From Posidonia oceanica (taxonomy: Eukaryota; Streptophyta; Magnoliopsida; Alismatales; Posidoniaceae), in NCBI GenBank assembly GCA_037176725.1, contig JAZBRS010000026.1, positions 149,679,501 to 149,743,500 on the forward strand: a stretch of 64,000 bases of DNA. Reading direction: 5' to 3'. The notes under the pieces were generated by a model. That model did no database searches. It worked only from the letters and a program-made list of their open reading frames with translations, and was not told the origin of the DNA. Below are positions 1 through 10,018 of the stretch, one piece after another; within the stretch, counting starts at the first letter, position 1; every line of letters starts with the position of its first letter. Position numbers and translations under genes: made by a program.

Positions 1-171
1 TAAGATCTAGGTCAAGCAATTTGGCGTATGCAAACCTTTTTCCTGGATGCACAATCAATGTCCATTTATCAACTCAATCTAGGTCCTCCATGATCTAGCA
101 TGGGTCAAGAATCTAACTTCAAATAGGCAAAGAAAAGAAGATTTATTCTTGTCAACGGATCTATTGAATCC

Positions 172-1109
172 ATGCCAAACACCACCCAAAATATTATTCC
201 ATCGGCAACGGCCACACACACCACCACCCCTACTGCTACTACCAACCAGCTGAAGTGTCTAGTCACCATGAGAGCAAACAATGGACCTCCAACATCTCCC
301 TCTTCCTTCTCCTCTTCCCATACCCCTTCCAGAAGAAAACCCACAACACCAAACCTCCTCCTCCTCCTCCTCCTCCTTCTCGTCGTTTCCCTCTCCATTG
401 CCATCACCATCACAACCCACCACATCTCCTTCTCCCCACCACCACCTCCACCTCTTCCTCCTTCCTCCACTCCAATACCAACATCCATCCTCCTACCACC
501 ACCATCACCACCAGCAGCAAGAAGAACAAAAACACGATCCTGGTCGGGTCCATACCACGACTGGGACCTATTCGAGCTCGACTTCCAAGAAATGCTCCAA
601 AGATTCAAGATCTTCATCTACCCAGACGTCCACAACCCATCCTCCTCTTCCGCGGCGTTCCTCCCCCACCCCAACCCGTACGACCCCAAGCTGGGAAACT
701 ACTTCAGCGAGCACATGTTCAAGCACTCCCTCCTCAACAGCACCCTCTCAACCACCAACCCCCAAGAAGCCTCCTTCTTCTTCCTCCCCTTCTCCGTCAA
801 CGCGCTAAGGAACGACCCAACAGTGCGGTCGGAGGACACCATCGCCAGGTTCGTGGAGGAGTACGTGGGTAGGGTCGGGAGGGAGTTCGGGCACTGGAAT
901 GCGTCCGGGGGAGTGGACCATTTCTACGTTTCTTGCCATTCAGTCAGGCGGGAGGCGGCGGGGAGGCATCGGGGGCTGAGAGACAACGCGGTGCAGGTCG
1001 CGTGCTCGACGAGTTCTTTCCAGAGGATGTATGTGGCTCATAAGGATGCGGGGTTGCCTCAGGTGTGGCCTAGAGCGCCGGAGGAAGCGCCCAATCCGCC
1101 ACATGCTAG
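172..1109 (+). pseudogene. GT47 exon 1 (N-terminal half of the glycosyltransferase)
   Basis: This exon is still fully open (313 codons to a stop just past the splice donor), so only the downstream part of the gene is visibly broken. GC content rises along the exon, and the second half is very GC-rich compared with the surrounding AT-rich repeats. The segment from about residue 123 (YHDWDLFELDFQEML) to the donor aligns by eye with the N-terminal half of plant exostosin-like proteins. The segment QVWPRAPEEAPNPPHAR normally leads straight into the KRLAFF motif that opens exon 2. A transcript read through the intron would stop two codons after the splice site, giving a membrane-anchored fragment without the donor-binding half. 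Whether it is expressed cannot be seen. Confidence 0.8.
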
Positions 1110-2041
1110 GTGAGTTCTGGTTCTGATGTTCATTTTGGTTTCTAGTAATGATTTATTTGTTTTGTTTAATGGGTGAAGGGGATTAGATGCATTGTGTTGG
1201 CTTATGTTGATACTGATTTAATGTATATTCTTTAATCTTGATATTTTGATCATCACTGGTTTGTCACAAATGGTTACTGTGGTAGTGTTTCTTTTCCAGT
1301 GTTTCCAAACATATTCCAAAATGTACAGCCATTTCACTTTATATTATGGTATCACTTATCCTCCATGTTTGTTGTAGCAATGTAGAATATATACATTATT
1401 TTTTGAAAATTTCTTGTGGAACCTCCATAAGGATGAACTTGCTTGATTGCTGTATATGAAGGCTGTAAAGGAAATTTGATGTATATATCCTGCATCGACA
1501 GGAGAATACAAATTTATTTACAGAATGTCCTGCATGATAGTCCATATTTGCAAAAAATTTCATGGGACTCCTTTATCTTTTGGATGGCTAACTGTTGATT
1601 TTATCTATGGAACATGTCTTGCAGGAAAAGACTAGCCTTTTTCTCTGGCCGTATCCTGAATTCCAAGGTTCGTCGACGGCTAATCACCATGTGGGGGAAT
1701 GACACATCCATGCATATTTTTCCTGGTAATCTGCCTTTTCCTTATGAAGAAGGATTTAGAAAGAGCAAATACTGTCTTTTTTTTTTTGATCAAGAATCCA
1801 AGCTTTGAAACATTAACCAATCATCCAAATACATGCAAATCCAATTTAATAATGCACAAGAAATATCAATGCCTATAACAAGAGTTTAACACCATCACAG
1901 AAAGTTAAACAAGTACAACAAATGATCACCTCTAACAACAAGACAGCCCAACTTCTGTAGTGTATCAGGCACAATTTTTCTTGTTATTGCCGCTGCTATA
2001 ACAAATGCTTGGAACCAGCATTAACCCCCTCTGTCGTTAAA

Positions 2042-3514
2042 CTATACTTCTGCAGTGTCTGGAGCACATTCAGAATGTGCAACCTTAACAGAGCTGTCAC
2101 TAATGTCTAGAGCACATTCAGAATGTGCAACCTTAACAGAGCTGTCACTAACCTTAGGAGGACCAGAATACCATCTTGCAGGAGATGATACGCTGTGCTT
2201 ATCAACAGTCGACAAAGAAAGTCATTTCTTTGTTGAATTATTGGAAGCCCTATCTGGAGTCTCAATGTTTTCACTTAATGGGCTATGGAACCGAGACTTT
2301 GCCCTTGCAGACTTTGTTGGAGTCATGAAGTTGGGGGTGGTCTGAGGGTTTATGAGATTCTCATCGTCCCTCAACGTCGACCCTGGTAGGGTGTGCCTTC
2401 GGTTGGTTTCTAACTGTAAGCTGAGCATGCTTATTGAATCATCATCTTCTGAATTGATCTGTCCACCCTTCTAGCCTTTTGTTTTAGAGTTCTTTGCCAT
2501 GGACAATGCCTTGGGAGTTGGGGTCACGGAAGCCTGGCGGACAGCTTGCCGGCTAGATTTCTGGGTGCCAGGGGATTACTTGTCTATCTTTGTATCCCGT
2601 TTAGCATAGGCATTTGTGATCTCCACTCCGACACTAGGGATTGTGCTCTTAACTGAAGCTTGGTCATTGCTAGGTTCTTTATCCACTGTAGTTGGAGTTT
2701 CTCTAGGCTTACTTGTTGTCAACCGTTCTAGACAGCTCCACTCCCAGTGTGGATTGTTTAGATCAGTGAACAGTGGGTAGCCTGATTTCAAAGTGTTCTT
2801 GCGCTAATGGGAAAATGCATATGCCATCGCTCTTCCTCTTCTCATAGCAGCTTCATGCTTGCTCATTAGGCTTGCATCAATTTGCTCCTTGGTTTGCAAA
2901 CTGTCATCCCATTCGTTTCCCATAGATGCTTTCAAAGCCTCGAGCTCTTGTTCACGTTTTAGTCGTTGAAGAGCCTGTTTCTCTTCTATCAACCTAATTC
3001 TCCTCGACTGGATCTGTGACTGGACTCTTGATAATGTCTGCATGCAGCACAGTGTAGTTGTTACTTGGCGCTTGGCAGCATCACCATCTACTAGTGATTT
3101 CAATCTAACCAGCCCTTTCAAGGCACGAAGACCCTTCCTTGCCTGGTATCCCTGGAAAGCTGTCTAAATCATGATAGCTGCAACTTCTTCTTTTAGTTTC
3201 CCATGGAACTTCAATACGGTTTGCATGGGACGTACAACCTCTACAGTTACCTCGGTGGCAGTAGCACCAGCATTGGTAGTTGCCACAGGAGAAATGACCT
3301 CACTCTCTTGTTGCTCCTTTGTTTCCTCTAGTACATCCACAATAGGTATTGGAGGAGGAGCTCCAAAAGGTCCATTGCCGGTTTCAGATGTCGAAGCAGG
3401 ATATCGTTTGACAGACTTCAACTTTTCAGTTTTCTATTCATTAGCCTTCTTTTCCTTTGGTTCTGGGCTAAAGACCTTTTTCACCACGCCAAACCACTTC
3501 CCCTCCTTTCCCAT
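2042..3514 (-). pseudogene. IQD: IQD (IQ67-domain calmodulin-binding) protein, retropseudogene
   Basis: IQD proteins bind calmodulin and act as microtubule/plasma-membrane scaffolds in plants. The frame starts MGKEGKWFGVVKKVFSPEPK, the typical IQD N-terminus, and runs 491 codons without a frameshift to the stop at 2042. The IQ67 region is visible at 3178-2804: AAIMI-stop-TAFQGYQARKG, then LVRLKSLVDG, the Arg-rich SRVQSQIQSRRIRLIEE, NEWDDSL and AMAYAFSH. Further on come NPHWEWSCLER and the C-terminal PTKSARAKSRFHSPLSE and SGPPKVSDSS. Six in-frame stops interrupt it (after ANE, AAIMI, AFSH, KIDK, KTKG and STKK). At least those in the IQ motif and after AFSH fit CAG to TAG, and the one after STKK fits CGA to TGA, so C-to-T decay explains the damage. 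The protein cannot be made. Confidence 0.88.
2056..2151 (-). repeat. 48-bp tandem duplication in the IQD C-terminus
   Basis: Two adjacent 48-bp copies (2056-2103 and 2104-2151) are almost identical. They lie in frame and duplicate 16 residues (SDSSVKVAHSECA type) at the very C-terminus of the IQD retrocopy. The duplication may have been in the parent gene or have arisen after insertion. Confidence 0.85.
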
Positions 3515-3598
3515 CTTTTTCTTATTTCATTTATCCTCTAAAAAACCACCTGGAACCTAAAAAACAACTGTCCATTTCATCCTAGGACACAGTAGTTG

Positions 3599-3729
3599 AA
3601 TACTGTCTCCATATCAAGGGGTATGAGGTAAACACAGCAAGAATCTCTGATGCTATTCACTACGACTGTATTCCTGTGATTGTCTCCAACCACTATGACC
3701 TTCCCTTCGCAAATGTCTTGGATTAGAGG
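3599..3729 (+). pseudogene. GT47 exon 2, distal part, after the retrocopy
   Basis: Starting with the second copy of the target duplication, the sequence continues the GT47 frame: YHIKGYEVNTARISDAIHYD, CIPVIVSNHYDLPFANVLD, then TAG where the copy at about 4020 has TGG (Trp). This is the nucleotide-sugar-binding half of exostosin domains, and Cys-Ile-Pro-Val is a family hallmark. Homology to the other copies ends just after 3728 and the DNA turns into unrelated sequence. Confidence 0.8.
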
Positions 3730-3803
3730 GTGAGTTCCTTAGTCGGATATTTTATTATTATTGGTAAGTATGAAGCTCTAATTTCTTTTTTTTATCTAAG
3801 ATT

Positions 3804-4456
3804 GCTTAATTCACCATGTGGAAGAATGACATATCCATGAATATATTCTGGTAATTTGCCTTTTCCCTATGAAGTAGGATTGAGAAAGAGCAAATACTAT
3901 CTCCATATCAAGGGGTATGAGGTAAACACTACAAGAATCTTTGATGCCATTCACTATGCTGCATTCCATTTACTGTGATGTCTCCAACCACTCTGATCTT
4001 CCCTTTTCAAATGTCTTGGATTGGAGCAAGTTTTCTGTAGTTGTCGACAACAGAGATATAGCCATGCTTAAAAGAATACTAGTATCAATACCCAATGATC
4101 TGTATTTGTCTATGTACTAAAATCTTCTCCAAGTAAGCAAACACTTCAGGTGGCATAAGACCTAGGGATTATGACTCATTTCTAATGACTGCTTACCAAT
4201 TATGGCTAAAAAGAGGTGTCTTGCATACTTCTTTCTTGATCATATATCGCCATGCTTAAAAGAATACTAGTATCAATACCCAATGATTTGTATTTGTCTA
4301 TGTACTAAAATCTTCTCCATGTAAGCAAACACTTCATGTGGCATAAGACGAAGGGATTATGACTCATTTCTAATAACTACTTACCAATTATGGCTAAAAA
4401 TAGGCGTCCTAAATACTTCTTTCTTGATCATCTATTTGCACTACATTGCAAGATGA
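3804..4456 (+). repeat. Second and third partial copies of GT47 exon 2 / 3' end
   Basis: From about 3804 the sequence repeats exon 2 without the IQD insertion (YEEGF-like segment, then KGYEVNTTRIFDAIHY). It goes on to the C-terminal part of the domain: DWSKFSVVVDNRDIAMLKRI, LVSIPNDLYLSMY-stop, KHFRWHK, frameshift, RDYDSFLMTAYQLWLKRGV. A third copy of only the last part follows at about 4243-4456 with its own stops. This copy lacks the retrocopy, so the duplication either predates the IQD insertion or arose from an empty allele. No copy is open through the domain. Confidence 0.75.
4055..4430 (+). repeat. 188-bp tandem repeat within the GT47 3' region
   Basis: The segment beginning GCCATGCTTAAAAGAATACT recurs at 4061 and 4249, a period of 188 bp. 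The two copies stay closely similar to about 4242 and 4430. They encode the last residues of the exostosin domain, so the gene's 3' end was locally duplicated. Confidence 0.85.
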
Positions 4457-4473
4457 CAAAGGATCTTTCATAA

Positions 4474-5394
4474 TTCTTGGTAAGTATAAAGCTCTAATTT
4501 CTATTTTTTTTTATCAAAGATCTGCTTAATTCCTCTTGTTGTAGTTTTTTTTTTTTTTTTTTTTGAAGATCTCATGTTCATAGTCATTCAACGATTTTTG
4601 ATCATGTTCTTAGAATTTCAACCAAAGACATTGCACGTCCTCTCACCCTATGCGAAGCATTTCAAGCTCATCATCGTATGGGCTCAGACACTTCTCAAAC
4701 ATTAGACATCTATTACCAGCGTTCTAGTTTATTCTAATTGTTTTCTAATTAGGATACGACTTGGCACATAACCACAAACATGCTGAACAAATGGCTCTAA
4801 CATGTGTTGGTCGTGTTCTAATTTGTTTTGATTGTTATTGTAATTAGGACATGACACAAACATGGCTAGGATACATCCTCATAGTTGGGCACAAAACCAT
4901 AAACATTTTGGACATTTTTTCTCTCAAACAAACCTAAACGGGTACCTAATGCAAACAAGGTATTTTTGTCTTTATGAGGTGAGGCATTGCGCCTCTAACT
5001 TGCAAAATCAAATAATAATAATATATACTTAGTAGAGTGCTACCAAATAGTTTAAACAATACGCTGTCATCTAAAAAATAGTGATATCATCATAGAACAA
5101 CACAGTAACCATCACAATATTTGAAGTACACGTCTATGCAACAAGTATTTTATATTTTGTCCTAGATGTCGTCATTGACACTAGTATCATACTACTGATA
5201 CGAGTGGGATTCTCATACCCTTGGTAGGTGCCACATGACAACCCAAAAGGCCCAAGGCCGACGAAGTCTAAGTGGACAGGCAAGTGATGATGGGCCTCGA
5301 ACTATGGGGAAGGTTAAATGATGACAGGTAGTTAGAGTTTTAAAGTCGTTGACGATGGATGAGACGTATGAAGGAGTTGGGGAAATAATGATAG
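4474..5394. other. Unassigned AT-rich stretch
   Basis: I see no gene here. The first 60 bases repeat the intron-like DNA at about 3760-3808 (GGTAAGTAT..AGCTCTAATTTC followed by a T-run), so the local GT47 duplication extends to about 4530. A 21-base T-run lies at about 4544-4564. The remainder (AT-rich, with scattered homopolymers) shows no recognisable coding sequence. Confidence 0.5.
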
Positions 5395-6477
5395 TAGTGT
5401 CGGGACGAGGCATAGTGAAGACGGTAACGAGTGAGGGGGAGCATTAGTGATAGTTGCAGTTGCATCCAAGGAGTCCCATACAGTCCTTGAATGGGATGTC
5501 CACTCTCTGGACACAATCAAGGTCATTAGAGAAGCGGAAAGGATTTTTCTCCCCAAAAGAGGATAGGTATGCACCATTACACACTCAAACTACTTAGTAT
5601 CTAGTACTTTCAAGTGACTTTCAAGTGACTTTAGTTGAATGGACATTAGCATTTAGGATAGGTAATCATTATTGGGTACCCCCACTTCGTTGAAGAATTT
5701 TATAATTGTTTTGAATGGAATAATGTTGATCTAGATAGAGGGGTAATTTACTTGGTGTGGCGTGGACTAAATATTGAAGTAGCCCTAGAATTAATTTCCC
5801 AAGTCATAGGAATCCCCATATCACATGTGAATTTAGCCACTAAGGATTTAGGACATTATCTCCTACACATGGGACCTAATTGTTCTATTGTCTCAGATGG
5901 GGGAATTAGAGGAACCACTTTATATGAAAATGTTTACACAGCTTGTAGGTGGGTCCAGTACAATATTATAGGGAGTTCCCACATTTCATCATTCTATATT
6001 CCTACACTTCACATTGTTTACATGATGATGACTAGGATTCTAGGATTTGTCTCTGTCGTCGACTTTTTGATTCAATTACTCAGGTAAAGAGAACTAGAAG
6101 AAAATCAACTCTGCCCTTACCTATTTTAATCACTGATATTGTTAAGACCTGAGCAATTTGCATTTGAATCCCAAGAACGACGATAAATGGCAATAGTGGA
6201 AACTGTGTCTAACTCCTATAGGTTGACTGTTCGTACACCATAGGGGCCTCATATGCTTAAGGAACACATTATTAGAGTTGAGTCACCTCCAAGTGAGAAT
6301 GAGGAGAGAGACACTTTCTGGACTGATGACCCTCCATTTGATTCTCAGAGTGATTTCAACCACCATGTATGGGAGGGAATGCAAAGAATACATAGGGAAG
6401 TGAGGAGGACTAGAGCTGAGTTAGAGGAGTTGAGAAGGTCCAACTCTAGTAGACCAACGGGGAGAAGAAGAATGTGA
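5395..6477 (+). pseudogene. Decayed retroelement ORF (plant transposon-protein type)
   Basis: Three open segments on the plus strand read as one damaged protein. About 5440-5570 contains HTVLEWDVHSLDTIKVIREA. Then 5677-6087 gives VDLDRGVIYLVWRGLNIEVA, GIPISHVNLATKDLG and CRWVQYNIIGSSHIS. Finally 6253-6477 gives a charged tail with VWEGMQRIHREVRRTRAELE, likely a short coiled coil. The order resembles the 'putative plant transposon protein' domain found in gag-like ORFs of non-autonomous plant retroelements, and the same kind of ORF lies at 46885-48031. Stops separate the segments. The assignment is by pattern and could be wrong in detail; no enzyme motif is visible. Confidence 0.5.
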
Positions 6478-7996
6478 GCTATCTAGGGTACTAAACTTAG
6501 GGTGTAAATGTGTATAAAATGTACATAACTTTCTTTTTCTTAACAGTAGAAGCACTCCAACCAGAATCAGGTATCATTGTTCTAATTTTAATTGTATTTC
6601 ATTGATCATATCATTTATTACATACATTGAGGACAATGCATGGTTTAGGTGTGGAGGGGAGCCTTCGTTGTGTCTTTCTCATTTTCTAATTAAAGTCTTC
6701 TGTATATTTTTTTTTCATTTAAAAAAAAAGGAAAAAAAAATTTTTGATTTGATTTTTTTTGGTGTCTTTTCATTTTCTTTAGTTAGAGTTTTCTTTGTGT
6801 TTTTGTTTTCATTCTCTTGTTTGACTTTATTTTTGACAAAAAAAATGAAAAAAAATTAGGAACTATCCACATTAGTCTAATCAATTAGGAGTGAATTAGT
6901 AACCTAGTGTTTGAAATTTAAAGGTAAGACTGAGTAATTGAGAACTCTATGATTCAAAGAGTAGAGACAAAATCTAAAAAATAGCATCATCTGAAATATT
7001 TATAACTTTTATGTATCTTAAACTGCACTATCACTCTAGGCCTTAGCTGTGGGGAATAAAGGAAGATCTGAAACACCTTATATAAATAAATAAATAAAAT
7101 TAAAAATATCTAATAATCACTAAGTAACTGGGTATCGTGCCTCAGTAAGCATTGGTATTCACGTAAAAAGGTGATTAGAGGATAAAAGAAAAAGAAGAAA
7201 AATATATATATCTAATAATCACTGAGTAACTGGGTATCGTGCCTTAGTAAGCATTGGTATTCACGTAAAAAGGTGATTAGAGGATAAAAGAAAAAGAAGA
7301 AGAAAAAAGTCTTGACTTTGAGGCTTTAGCTACTCGAGTAATTAAGTCCTTAGGAGTGTCTTTACACTTGGTGATTTAAAACCATCTGGTTTGGAATCCA
7401 CTGACCTAAAGCTCGCTAAATGGGTAGCTAAGAATAAAGTCTAAGAAAGCAAGACACAGATCAATAAAATAAAATTGTTAAGGTGATAAGATTGGATTTG
7501 AAAACCCATGCTAAGGCCAATCTCACAAACACAAGGTACATATGAGTAATTTTTAAGAAGATGATGTGAAAAATAAGACAGAGTCTCTATGATGACAAGA
7601 TGAGGGTTCTCAACAAAGGTTAAACCAGTGGATTAAGACACTTGGGAACTTTGGATCTTTTTAATTGAGTAGGTTAATGTGGATATTGTAGATTTTTCAT
7701 TTTCTTTATTTTTCACTTTCTTTATTCCTTGATCTTTTTCTTTTGAGATTTTGTGGGTAGATTCGCTGCAAACCCTCACGAGACACCACTCGTCCACTAA
7801 GGCAACCTAGGGGTTTAAAGGTTTGTTGCACATGCTAAGTGCAATCATGATTCCTGCGAAAGTGAGTTAGGATTTTCTTATTTTTCTTATCTTAGGTTAA
7901 AGTCAGTTTTGCTCGAGGACTAGCAAAAGATAAGTATAAGGCTATTTTATTAACTCATAATTCATACATATTTTATTTCCCATATTTATTGATTAA
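6478..7996 (+). other. 3' non-coding tail of a retroelement, with purine tract
   Basis: At about 6626-6662 the sequence ATTGAGGACAATG is followed by a G-rich tract (GTGTGGAGGGGAG). This combination typically lies just after the last ORF of many plant Ty3/gypsy elements. A second related motif, CTCGAGGACTAGCAAAAG, occurs at about 7913-7930. Between them is AT-rich DNA with no open frame of note, poly-A/T runs near 6710-6855, and the 102-bp tandem repeat listed separately. Confidence 0.4.
7107..7310. repeat. 102-bp direct tandem duplication
   Basis: Two adjacent copies (about 7107-7208 and 7209-7310) share CTAATAATCACTNAGTAACT and the following bases through GGATAAAAGAAAAAGAAGA with very few differences. 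The high similarity suggests a recent slippage or unequal-exchange event. No coding role is seen. Confidence 0.9.
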
Positions 7997-9071
7997 TGTA
8001 TATAAATAATGCTACTCGAGGTGTTTTATGTAAAAATACTCTTTGGGGTGTTGACAGAGTTTGTTTTTGGATTCCAATCGACTCCCAAGTGCAAATACCT
8101 TTGTGTCCTCCATCCAGAACACATTTCCGGTCAAATCCCACGTCCCCTCATTTCCACTTCAGCTGTTACACCCATGCAAACCAAATAAAAGCCTTTCTTC
8201 TCCTCCATTGAAGGGAGGGCACCCATTATCCTAAGAAAAGATTCCCAGAGCTCAACCAGGACAAAAGAACCTGAATTGCTACACCTCCAACCAACGAATA
8301 ACCTCCTTGGTGCCCAGCCAAACCCTCCAGCTGCCACCATCGCCACTGCAATCTCCGGTAGAATCTCGCCGACGAAGGGAAGCAACATCAACCTCCACAA
8401 CATGTAAGTTTCCCTTCCCTTTTAGATTAGAATCTTAAATCCTATGTCAAATGTGTTTATGTCAATACATATCATCTGAAATTGCTTGAGTTATTTCTCT
8501 GTTTTTGCCATTTTATTTTATCTCCGGTGATGGGTTCCGGCCACGGGAGGCTTCCGACCATTGAGCTCGGTCGAGAACCCAGTCATCCCCACATGTGCCA
8601 TGCCACCTCGCCATCTTCCCCAAACCTCCACTGAGCTTCATGGCCATGAACCATGGCTTCCCGGCCTTACAATGGCTAGAGAACCCATTTGATTCTGGCA
8701 AGAGGCAAGTGGAGGTGGGGATGACAATTTGGACATCCATTTTTTATAGAAATCACATGTTTATGTTCGTAGATGTCTATTCTTACTTGTGGAATGATTT
8801 TTGTTTGGATTCATTTCGATTTGAATGGATTTTTGTTGGACGTTGAGTCTGGTGTGTCATACGTAAGACGCTGCCAAGGCTAACGTCCAACGCCCCTGAT
8901 GTTGATTTCCCATATTTTCTTTCATAAAATGATTTGGATGCCTCCTAATATTTGATTTATGATGCATGCTGAGATTTTGACCTATCCTTATTATGTTTGT
9001 TTCATAAAAACATTTGATAAAAATAACCATGTCATGATTCTGAGGTTTATCATAAAACCTATTTTCAAGGT

Positions 9072-9100
9072 GTAAGACGCTGTGTTCAGTAGCGTCTTAC
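9072..9100. repeat. Hairpin: perfect 10-bp inverted repeat, 9-nt loop
   Basis: GTAAGACGCT at 9072-9081 and its exact reverse complement AGCGTCTTAC at 9091-9100 flank a 9-base loop. The stem word GTAAGACGC also occurs singly near 8860. It could form an RNA hairpin if this LTR-like DNA is transcribed. Confidence 0.85.
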
Positions 9101-9442
9101 ATACCTGTTCAGATTTCTACAAATTTTACCTCATCAAATGCTTTTTTATTGACATTTGAAATCTGATATGTGATGCTTGCAGCCAATCTGAGTCTTATTC
9201 ACATGTGATTTTAGTTTTCTACTAGTTTCCTTGGGTCTATCTGCGGGGTTTAGTTGACTCATTTACAAATTGTCATCATTTGAAAGGAATCTTTGGAAAT
9301 GTTTAAAATGAATTTGGGAATTGATATTAAATCGCATTTTCTGATTGACCATCATTTACCAGTTATATTTTGATGTCCATGTATTAAAATAGAGGTTTAT
9401 GTAATGTCAAGGAAGTCATATTATAAAATCTATATTCTATGT

Positions 9443-9470
9443 GTTAGACGCAGGATACTGTGCGTCTTAC
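9443..9470. repeat. Hairpin: 10-bp inverted repeat with one mismatch, 8-nt loop
   Basis: GTTAGACGCA (9443-9452) pairs with TGCGTCTTAC (9461-9470) at nine of ten positions. It is a diverged sibling of the hairpin at 9072, about 370 bp away. Confidence 0.8.
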
Positions 9471-9632
9471 ATAGGATGCTGGGAATCCCAATGTCCAACG
9501 CTTTTAGTAAACTGAATTTCATTTTAGAGTTTTCCGACATTATTTTTGGGTCCGTTTGCTTTGATTTTAATCATCCAACATGATTTACATGTTTACAGTG
9601 TTTTGAGGCATTTAACTTTCACTTTTGACATA

Positions 9633-10018
9633 TCTTCTATCTTATAAACCCCGTGTCTCCTACAAAAGACAAATACTCAAACAGTATTCTGCCTCTCTTC
9701 TTCTCCTCTTTCCAAGTCTAAACCCGCACCACTCAGCCATCCCTAACCATGCCTCCTCCCTCACCTCACCGCCATCCCTCCCTCTCCCCGCACCACTCCG
9801 CCATGCCTCCCTCTCCTCCGTCTCCCCGCACCACTACACCTCCATCAATGCCACTCCTCACCACTACTCACCACTCGCCATTCGCTTGATCCTCACCACT
9901 ACTCACTACTCGCCACTCTCGCCATTCACTTGAGAAAGATCGTCCCCGATCCTCCCTCTCACTAGATGGTCACAACCACTGCAGATTCAGATCCCCTCTG
10001 CTCGCCCTATTGCTCCCA
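9633..10018 (+). promoter_or_regulatory. Helitron 5' end and CT-rich leader of the captured KAS II gene
   Basis: From about 9685 the DNA is a pyrimidine-rich, ACCACTC-repeating tract running to the KAS II start codon at 10019. Such CT-rich leaders are common for plant housekeeping genes. A long open frame across it (9625-9933) is low-complexity Ser/Pro/His and I do not regard it as protein coding. No clear TATA box is visible. Confidence 0.4.

Larger units (their letters stand above)
1777..3598 (-). mobile_element. Processed retrocopy of an IQD mRNA inserted in GT47 exon 2
   Basis: The insert is flanked by a 10-bp direct repeat AATACTGTCT (1768-1777 and 3599-3608), and removing one copy plus the insert restores the GT47 reading frame. 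On the minus strand it ends in a run of 11 A (T-run 1777-1787) after a 3' UTR-like stretch, and its coding part has no introns although IQD genes normally have several. Target duplication, A-tail and intron loss are together the hallmark of LINE-mediated retroposition of a cellular mRNA. About 80 bp upstream of the ATG (3515-3598) is presumably 5' UTR. The first T of the A-tail overlaps the last base of the duplication, so the edge is uncertain by one base or so. Confidence 0.88.
172..4456 (+). pseudogene. GT47 exostosin-family glycosyltransferase, interrupted and partly duplicated
   Basis: Plant GT47 proteins are Golgi type II membrane glycosyltransferases that build cell-wall polysaccharides. 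Exon 1 (172-1109) gives a Pro/Ser/Thr-rich N-terminus, a Leu-rich membrane anchor near residues 63-82, and the family signatures FKIFIYPD, ASFFFLPFSVNALR and GGVDHFYVSCHS. A consensus donor (AG|GTGAGT, intron from 1110) and acceptor at 1623-1624 join it in frame to exon 2 (KRLAFFSGRI...RRRLITMWGND). Exon 2 is broken at 1776 by an antisense IQD retrocopy and resumes at 3599 with GYEVNTARISDAIHYDCIPV. In this copy the Trp after VLD is a stop (TGG to TAG, 3724). Later copies carry further stops and a frameshift. What I see is an inactivated gene; which wall polymer the parent made cannot be told. Start 172 is simply the first ATG of the open frame. Confidence 0.85.
7997..9632. other. LTR-like non-coding DNA left of the Helitron
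   Basis: Positions 7997-8034 are nearly identical (one mismatch in 38) to 57063-57100, so this is repeat DNA. No ORF here has family features. The part from about 8840 carries recurring TAAGACGC and CCAACGC words and two hairpins (listed). Because the sequence right of the Helitron (from 21505) is the 3' end of a Tat-like LTR, the DNA immediately left of 9632 is most simply the other part of that LTR. That link is inferred from position, not from an alignment. Confidence 0.4.

Noticed and set aside
105..617. Minus-strand frame of 170 codons opposite GT47 exon 1
   Set aside because: It is a Gly/Arg-rich mirror of the Pro/Leu-rich coding strand and lies over a clear GT47 exon.
172..4456. A functional GT47 gene with unusual exons
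   Set aside because: Exon 2 is split by an antisense retrocopy, the continuation has a stop at a conserved Trp, and later copies have stops and a frameshift.
9625..9933. Open frame of 102 codons at the Helitron 5' end
   Set aside because: Low-complexity Ser/Pro/His from CACCACT repeats, most likely the untranslated leader of the captured KAS II gene.
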